From: Macrolepiota albuminosa | Lineage: Eukaryota > Basidiomycota > Agaricomycetes > Agaricales > Agaricaceae | Assembly (NCBI GenBank): GCA_027475525.1 | Contig: JAMWFC010000025.1 | Span: 310,001-374,000, forward strand | DNA length: 64,000 nt | Direction: 5' to 3' | In this document: positions 58,755-64,000 of the stretch, piece by piece | How the letters are laid out: each line of letters begins with the position of its first letter | Position numbering within the stretch: position 1 is the first letter of the stretch | Notes under the pieces: generated by a model | What the model was told of the DNA's origin: nothing | Database searches by the model: none | What the model saw: only the letters and a program-made list of their open reading frames with translations | Translations under genes and position numbers: made by a program

Positions 58755-59580
58755 TGTCAGGTTCCGCTGAATCGGGGGCTTTCCAGGAAAGCGACACCCT
58801 TACGATGCGGACTTGATCTACGGATACTCGGGTGTCTGGAACTCCGGGGCTAGGACTCCGGGGTTCAAGACGAGGACAGGGGTAATCCCGGGATAGGGGA
58901 CTAGAGTCCGGGGGTTTTGGGTTGGGGGTGACTGGGGTTAGAGGGGGTCGAGTCGTGAACCGGAGGTTCTAAGACGAGACCAAGTTAGTAACTTAAGAGT
59001 CGCGAAGTGCGTACCAAACTTATAGCACGCGAATACTAAGGCATGCCAGTCGAAGCGTACCAAAGTAACTTAAGAGTCGCGAAGTGCGTACCAAACTTAT
59101 AGCACGCGAATACTAAGGCGTGCCAGTCGAAGCGTACCAAACGAGGCGTACCAGTCAAACAAGAGGGCACGCAATATCCAAGTAACAGTTATGCAAAGTA
59201 TGTAATATCAAGACTAGCGAATACAGCAGGGAACTATGCTATAAGTACTACGGAACCGGGTCTCGGGGTTCCGGGATGTCTGGGATGGGTTCCGGGGGTC
59301 ATTGAGTAGCGGCAGGGGCTGCATACCGGGATCGCGCGTGTGGGGCGCGCAATCAATTGGCGCGGATGGAGCCGTGATGCGTGATGCGCAATGGCCGGGA
59401 ACGAGTCGCGTGATCCGATCGTTGATCGGGGCTGGTGGCGGCTGATGGCGGTCCTTGACGCGCATGATGGCGGTGTCGGCGGTTGTGATGGCGGGGCGTG
59501 TCTTGTGGGGTCGGAGGGAGGATCCCGGATGGTGTTCCGGGGGTGTCCCGGGGTGGGCCCGGAGGGGAGGGGTCGTGACA
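58755..59580 (-). repeat. 3' LTR of element P
   Basis: Plus strand runs from TGTCAGG to GTGACA, giving 5-base inverted ends TGTCA/TGACA. A CTTATAGCA TATA-like site (minus strand) lies at about 59240. About 749 bases without the duplication at 58987. The left boundary rests on the inverted ends alone. Confidence 0.6.
58987..59140. repeat. 77-base tandem duplication in P LTR, one mismatch
   Basis: Copies start at 58987 and 59064; they differ by one A/G in GGC(A/G)TGCC. Confidence 0.95.
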
Positions 59581-59592
59581 TCACCCCCCCCT
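59581..59592 (-). promoter_or_regulatory. Polypurine tract of element P
   Basis: Minus strand reads AGGGGGGGTGA directly before TGTCACGACC, the 3' LTR start. Confidence 0.8.
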
Positions 59593-59708
59593 CAGTGCCG
59601 AGACCCTCCGAGGCGCGCGTAGCCGGTGGTTCGGACCGGGGGTCAACCGTGGGATCCGGCACCTGACCTGCCACGTATCGAAAAAAAATTTTACCGCCGA
59701 GTTCAACC

Positions 59709-61541
59709 ATGTCGCGTACGCCAACGCATTCCCCGACGCCCCCGCAAATGAACGAGGTCGCGCCCCTCATGGCGTGGGAAGCCCGGGACGCGCGTTACCG
59801 GGCTCGTCTTGACCGGGAGCGCGTGGCGGCGCTCGCACAACAACGTGAGTGCTCTCGCGATGGTCTGCTTACCGCGGCTGACTTTTCCCCTTCAGAACAA
59901 CGATCTTCCCCCGCTCCGGAGGCGGGTCCCAGCCGTCTTCCGGAGCCTGCCTCTGGTGGCCCCCCGGCGTCGTCATCCGGTCGTCCCGCGCCTACCTTCG
60001 CGCGGATGACCGTCCGCCCCCCGCGCCCACCTCCCCCTCCTCGTCCTAGGCTGACCGCCCCCCGTTTCCGCCGCTCCGGGATGGCGGTGGGGGCCATTTC
60101 CGAAGTCCCGGAGGACCGACGCGTGGAGTGGGCGGACGCTTCGCAAGAACAGTTTGGGGAGGCTCTGGAGAGGCCTCGGGGTCTGCCCACCCACGCCTGG
60201 TGTGTGAGTAACGGGCCGGTAAGCGAGTTCATACCTCTGGTTTCGCCGCTGACCTCGGTACAGTGTCTGCACTGCGCTCGCCGGGGGGTCATCTGCTCAT
60301 TCGAGGCCCCGGGTCCCTCGTCCCGCCGGGACACGTCTGTGTGCGAGGCGTGTCGCCTCAATCATGAACGGTGTTCCGTGTCGGCGTTGTGGAGGGCGCG
60401 TTGTGTCTCGAGGGAGCAAGGGTGGCCGCTGGGGGGAATTACCCGGAGGATGGGCGTCGAGGAGAGGGATTGGGTGGCGGAGCCGGAGGGGGGCAAGGGT
60501 GGCCGCTGGGGGGAATTACCCGGAGGATGGGCGTCGAGGAGAGGGATTGGGTGGCGGAGCCGGAGGGGGGGTCACAGGGGGTGCCGGAGGGGGGGTCACA
60601 GGGGGTGCCCGCGGGGGGTCCAGGAGGGGAGTCGGGGAGCGGGGGTCGCCTTCGGGTGGGGGGCCGGGGCCGGCCCGTGGTCCTCATCACGCGCCGGGTG
60701 ACCCGGGCCGGAGGGAGCCGGGAGGGGCGCGGGGGGCGCCCTGACAAGGGGAAGCGGCGGGCGTCGCCAAGCCCGTCCCCTGGGCCTTCCAAGAGGGCGC
60801 GTCTGCCCTCTGAGACCCCACCCCTGGGTTCCCCGCCGCGCCTGTCCCCAGCGGTGTTCTCCCCCCTGTCCGGGAGGCCCCTGGGCGTCAGCATCGGGGA
60901 CCTGCAGGAGCGCCTGGGGCGGGCCGAGCGGGAGCGTGAGGAGGGGATTAGGGAGGAGGCTGCCATTCGGAGGGGCCTGGAGGAGGGTCGGGAGGCGGCA
61001 CTCCGGGACCTGGAGGAGGCCAGGGCTGCCCGGGGGGAGGCCGAGGCTGAGCTGGAGGCGCTGAGGGCGAGGCTGGGACAGGGGGCGGGATTCCCGGAGA
61101 GTCAGGAGGGGCTGGTGGAGATCCTGCGTCGGGACGTGGTGGTCGCCCGTATGGCGTCGTTGAGTGAGTACCTCCCTCTTCGGATTCGGCCCTCCACTGA
61201 CGCCCCCAGGCTGGGCCCGGGAGCATCGTTTGCTCCTGGACGGGGCGGCCGCGGCACTCGCGGCGCTGCAGGAGGGGCAGCGCCCGGAGGTGACGACCCC
61301 TGGGGTGGAGCGGGGCCTCGGCTTGCTGGCGCGGGTGGTGTCGGCCCACCGGCGGAGAAACGTGCCGGCCCCGGGCTCCTGGTTCGAGAGGGTTTTGGAC
61401 GAGGGGGAGCCCCTGCCGTCCTGGGAACAACTGGCGGAGGAGACGTTGCGGGAGCATGGCCCGGGCGGGAGGGAGGAGGGGTTCCGGGGGTGGCCTGGGG
61501 AGGGGGAAGGGAGCGAGGAGGTTCCGGGGCCCCAGCGTTAG
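59709..61541 (+). CDS. Antisense gene inside element P, cysteine-rich and coiled-coil protein
   Basis: Plus-strand gene, opposite to pol, between the polypurine tract and the chromodomain. Introns are 59845-59895, 60204-60263 and 61164-61209 (51, 60 and 46 bases), each with a GTGAGT donor; the first two have TGAC branch sites and the acceptors are TTCAG, TACAG and CCCAG. With the 77-base duplication at 60416 removed, the coding sum is 1,599 bases, 532 codons plus stop. The N-terminal third is Pro/Ser-rich. After intron 2 comes CLHCARRGVICSF, then CEACRLNHERC, two CxxC-x6-C units that suggest a zinc cluster. A Gly-rich segment, a basic SKRARL stretch and a strong coiled coil (LGRAEREREEGIREEAAI, EARAARGEAEAELEALRARL) follow. 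The end is helical (RLLLDGAAAALAALQEG). Family unknown to me; a DNA-binding or regulatory role is only a guess. Confidence 0.72.
60416..60569. repeat. 77-base tandem duplication in the antisense gene
   Basis: Copies start at 60416 and 60493. Deletion of one restores an exact multiple of three for the spliced gene. Confidence 0.97.
60561..60608. repeat. 24-base in-frame tandem repeat
   Basis: Two units of CGGAGGGGGGGTCACAGGGG plus GTGC, each coding for eight residues (GGSQGVPE). A natural repeat, distinct from the 77-base type. Confidence 0.85.
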
Positions 61542-61811
61542 GGGGTTCCCTTTTTTCTTGCCGTATCGTTTTTTTTTTGAGGTCCCGAATCCTGTAGTAT
61601 ATGTAACAGTAGAAAAATGTATATACCTGACTGATCTCGTAGAGAATGGTGTAAGTAAAGTGGCGGGGGAACGGGAAAGGGTACCTTGCCCGGAGTCCGG
61701 GGCGCTACTGTAAGAGAAAGTACTAAAAGAGAGTAGGATCTAGAAGGGGAAATCAGAAAATATACGTGGGAGTTGAATCCCTACTGAGCCCAGAGGCGGG
61801 GGTTACGCCCA
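61542..61811. other. Short tail-to-tail spacer between the antisense gene and P pol
   Basis: Contains a T10 run (61570-61579) and TATATGTAACAG, TGTATATAC stretches that could serve as 3' end signals for both converging transcripts. Confidence 0.5.
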
Positions 61812-64000
61812 CTACTGCCGTCTGTGAGTTCTGCGCCCGGGGAGGTCGTTTCCCAGGTGCCGTTGTTGAAAGTTCCGGAGTTTGTCGAGGGCGCCTTCGA
61901 GGTTTCGGCGCGGTTCCCAGGTGTCGTCTTCCGGGCCATATCCCTTCCACCGTACGAGGAAGTGGGGTCGTCCACGAATGTTCCGGGAGTCGAGGATGTC
62001 TTCAACTTCGTAGTGGTACTCGTCCTCGACCTCGACCGGGGGAGGGGGCTCAGGGCGCCGTTCGGGGAAAGGATCCGGGGGGTGTCGTTCCAGGAGGCGG
62101 ACGTGGAATACCGGGTGCAGACCTTTTAGTCCCGGGGGGAGCTCGATTTTGTAGGCGTGGGATGAGACCTTCTTCAATATTTTGAATGGGCCGAGACGCT
62201 TGTGATCGAGTTTTGGGGAGGGCCGGCGGGTGCGGAGGTGTCGTCGATCTAACCATACCTTTGTCCCGGGGGCCCAGTCGGGGGTGTCTTCCCGTTTCCG
62301 GTCGGCGTGTTTCACGTAGGCCCGGTTCGCGGTGTCAATCTCTTCCCGGAGAAACTCGTGAAGGGATTGGAGATCCCGGGCGACCTCGTGGGCGGCGTGC
62401 GACGGGATGTCCCGGAGCGAGAGCGTCAGTCGAGGGTGGTATCCCTTGTTGGCAAAGAAGGGTGATACCCTGGTGGCAGAGTGTGGCGTGTTGTTGTAGG
62501 TGAACTCGGCCAGGGGGAGCTCGGCGCGCCAGTCGTCCTGCAAGTAGTTGACGTACAGCCGGAGGTACTGCTTGAGGGACTGGTTGACCCTTTCAGCTCG
62601 GCGCGCCAGTCGTCCTGCAAGTAGTTGACGTACAGCCGGAGGTACTGCTTGAGGGACTGGTTGACCCTTTCAGTTTGGCCGTCGGTTTCGGGGTGGTAGG
62701 TGGTAGAGAGGTTAGTCTTTACTTCAAGTGCCTTACACAGGGAAGTCCAAAACTTGGACACGAAGAGGGGACCACGGTCGGAGACGATGTCGTCCGGGAG
62801 TCCATGTTTGGCGAAAACGTGCTCGAGGAACAGCCGGGCGAAGTCCGGGGCGGTATCCGTGGTGTGGCAGGGTAGGAAGATGCCCTGTTTGGTCAGCCTG
62901 CACACAACGACGAGAATAGCATCGAACCCTTCAGATTCCGGGAGCTCGACGATGTGGTCTAGAGATATGGAGGACCAGGGGCGTCGCCCGACCGGCAGGG
63001 GTTTCAGGAGTCCGTATGGTCGGTGTCAGGGGACCTTGGCCCGGAGGCAGGGCTCGCACGATCGAATGTAACGGGTCACGTCCTTCTTCAACCCTGGCCA
63101 AAAGTAAGTCCGGGAGATGAGCTGGAGGGTCTTACGTATTCCAGGGTGTCCCCGGAGTTTGTGGTCGTGGTGCTGGCGGAGGACGTCGTAGCGAAGTCGG
63201 GCGTGATCTGGGACGTAGATGCGGCCGTCCCGGAGGAGGAGTTTTTCGTCGGGGGACAAGGAGAAGGCGGGGTCCCGGTCGGTTTTGTCGGAAGGGTTTC
63301 GGGGGTCGTGATCGGTGAAGTACTTGTCTCGGGGAGCGCGGCGGATCTGGTTCAGGGTTCCTTCGTCGTTTAAGATCAGTATGGCATTCAGATGTTCGGG
63401 AGGGATCACCACGTGATGATTGAACGCATTGCGTTCCGCCTCGAATGACTTCTTGGGGTAGACGTCCGGTCGACGGGTAAGGGCATCGGGCTTGGCGCCA
63501 AGTCGTCCCAGGCGGTACTGGATCGTGAAGTCGTATTCCGAGAGGATCTCGGACCATCAGACCTGCCGTCAACTGAGTTGCTTGGTCATGGTGAAGTACT
63601 GCAGGTTATTATGATCCGAGTAGACCTGGATCCGGTGCCGGGCTCCCTACTGAGTTGCTTGGTCGTGGTGAAGTACTGCAGGTTATTATGATCCGAGTAG
63701 ACCTGGATCCGGTGCCGGGCTCCCTCGAGGTAGGCCCGCCATTGCTTGAAGGCTTCAACGATGGCGAGGAGTTCCTTGTCGTAAATATCGTAGTTGAGCT
63801 CGGCGTTGATCATGGACCGGGTGTAGAAAGCGACTGGCCGGGGCTCCCCACCGTCAGGCTCCATCTGTGAGAGGATCCCGGCGATGGCGTAGTCGGAGGC
63901 GTCGCATTCCAGGATAATCGGGAGGGCCGGGTCGTAGTGCCGGAGGACGGGGGCAGCTGTGAAAGCCTCCTTGAGCAGGTTAAAGACGCTCTGGCACTTA
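61812..64000 (-). CDS. Pol of element P: RNase H, integrase, chromodomain (partial)
   Basis: C-terminal part of a chromovirus polyprotein; the rest is beyond the right edge. RNase H (from 64000) has [43 protein letters not shown] and [10 protein letters not shown]. The integrase zinc finger has [15 protein letters not shown] and CEPCLRAK. The core has [23 protein letters not shown] and [13 protein letters not shown], so D-D-E is intact. The C-terminal domain is [17 protein letters not shown] with FHVRLLERH. The chromodomain is [31 protein letters not shown]. Breaks are a TGA in a CGA context at 63026 and the 77-base duplications at 62518 and 63572. The closer match to classical chromodomains separates P from L/M/N. 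Confidence 0.9.
62518..62671. repeat. 77-base tandem duplication in P integrase
   Basis: Copies start at 62518 and 62595. Repeats the [18 protein letters not shown] codons. Confidence 0.97.
63572..63725. repeat. 77-base tandem duplication in P RNase H, one mismatch
   Basis: Copies start at 63572 and 63649, one A/G difference. Repeats the [15 protein letters not shown] codons. Confidence 0.95.

Larger units (their letters stand above)
58755..64000 (-). mobile_element. Ty3/gypsy chromovirus element P, 3' part, GC-rich
   Basis: A different chromovirus lineage from L/M/N, inserted into N's pol. Minus-strand pol runs off the right edge. From the left come the 3' LTR, the polypurine tract, an antisense gene and then pol. 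GC content is far higher than in all other elements of the window. Confidence 0.88.

Noticed and set aside
4934..63725. Regular direct repeats considered as CRISPR-like or satellite arrays
   Set aside because: Each site has only two adjacent copies, the sequences are unrelated between sites, and there are no spacers.

Overview
The window looks like a scaffold piece from a basidiomycete fungus, most likely an Agaricomycete. The host genes have many short introns (44-60 bases, a few near 120). They include an F-box protein of a mushroom-typical type, APC11, CSN7 and a PSP1-domain protein. The rest is dense with fungal mobile elements: chromodomain Ty3/gypsy, a tyrosine-recombinase (Ngaro-like) retrotransposon, Ty1/copia and a KDZ transposon remnant.

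Layout. 1-24.7 kb is a nest. An old, AT-rich, badly decayed gypsy element (called O, minus strand) contains a Ngaro-like element (1321-7277) and a second gypsy element L (12434-23984, with a GGCAC target duplication). L has itself taken a ~1 kb insertion. 24.7-36.4 kb is the only host-gene island: an uncertain gene remnant, an intact five-exon F-box gene, a PSP1-domain gene, APC11, two unrecognised genes and CSN7. Three of these proteins act in the ubiquitin/cullin system. 36.5-44.1 kb holds a copia 3' end joined to a KDZ fragment, two decayed genes of unknown family and two tRNA-like repeats. 44.1-55.7 kb is gypsy element M, the best preserved copy. 55.7-58.75 kb is the 3' half of a related gypsy element N. 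From 58.75 kb to the end is the 3' part of a GC-rich gypsy element P of another chromovirus lineage.

Two features stand out biologically. L, M and N all carry a long third ORF (about 1,000 codons in M) between the chromodomain integrase and the 3' LTR. It is sense-oriented, unlike an envelope gene, and of no family I recognise. P carries in the same place an antisense gene of about 532 codons with three clean spliceosomal introns and a cysteine-rich, putatively zinc-binding segment. Introns on that strand would survive the element's own RNA cycle, so the gene looks like an independent transcription unit.

One technical caution. Sixteen tandem duplications, all with a period of exactly 77 bases, are scattered through unrelated sequences. 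Removing them restores the reading frame wherever I could test it (gag-pol, third ORF, Ngaro pol, the antisense gene). They look like unmerged k=77 contig overlaps, so apparent frameshifts at those places should not be read as biology. There is also a 100-N gap at 23801-23900.
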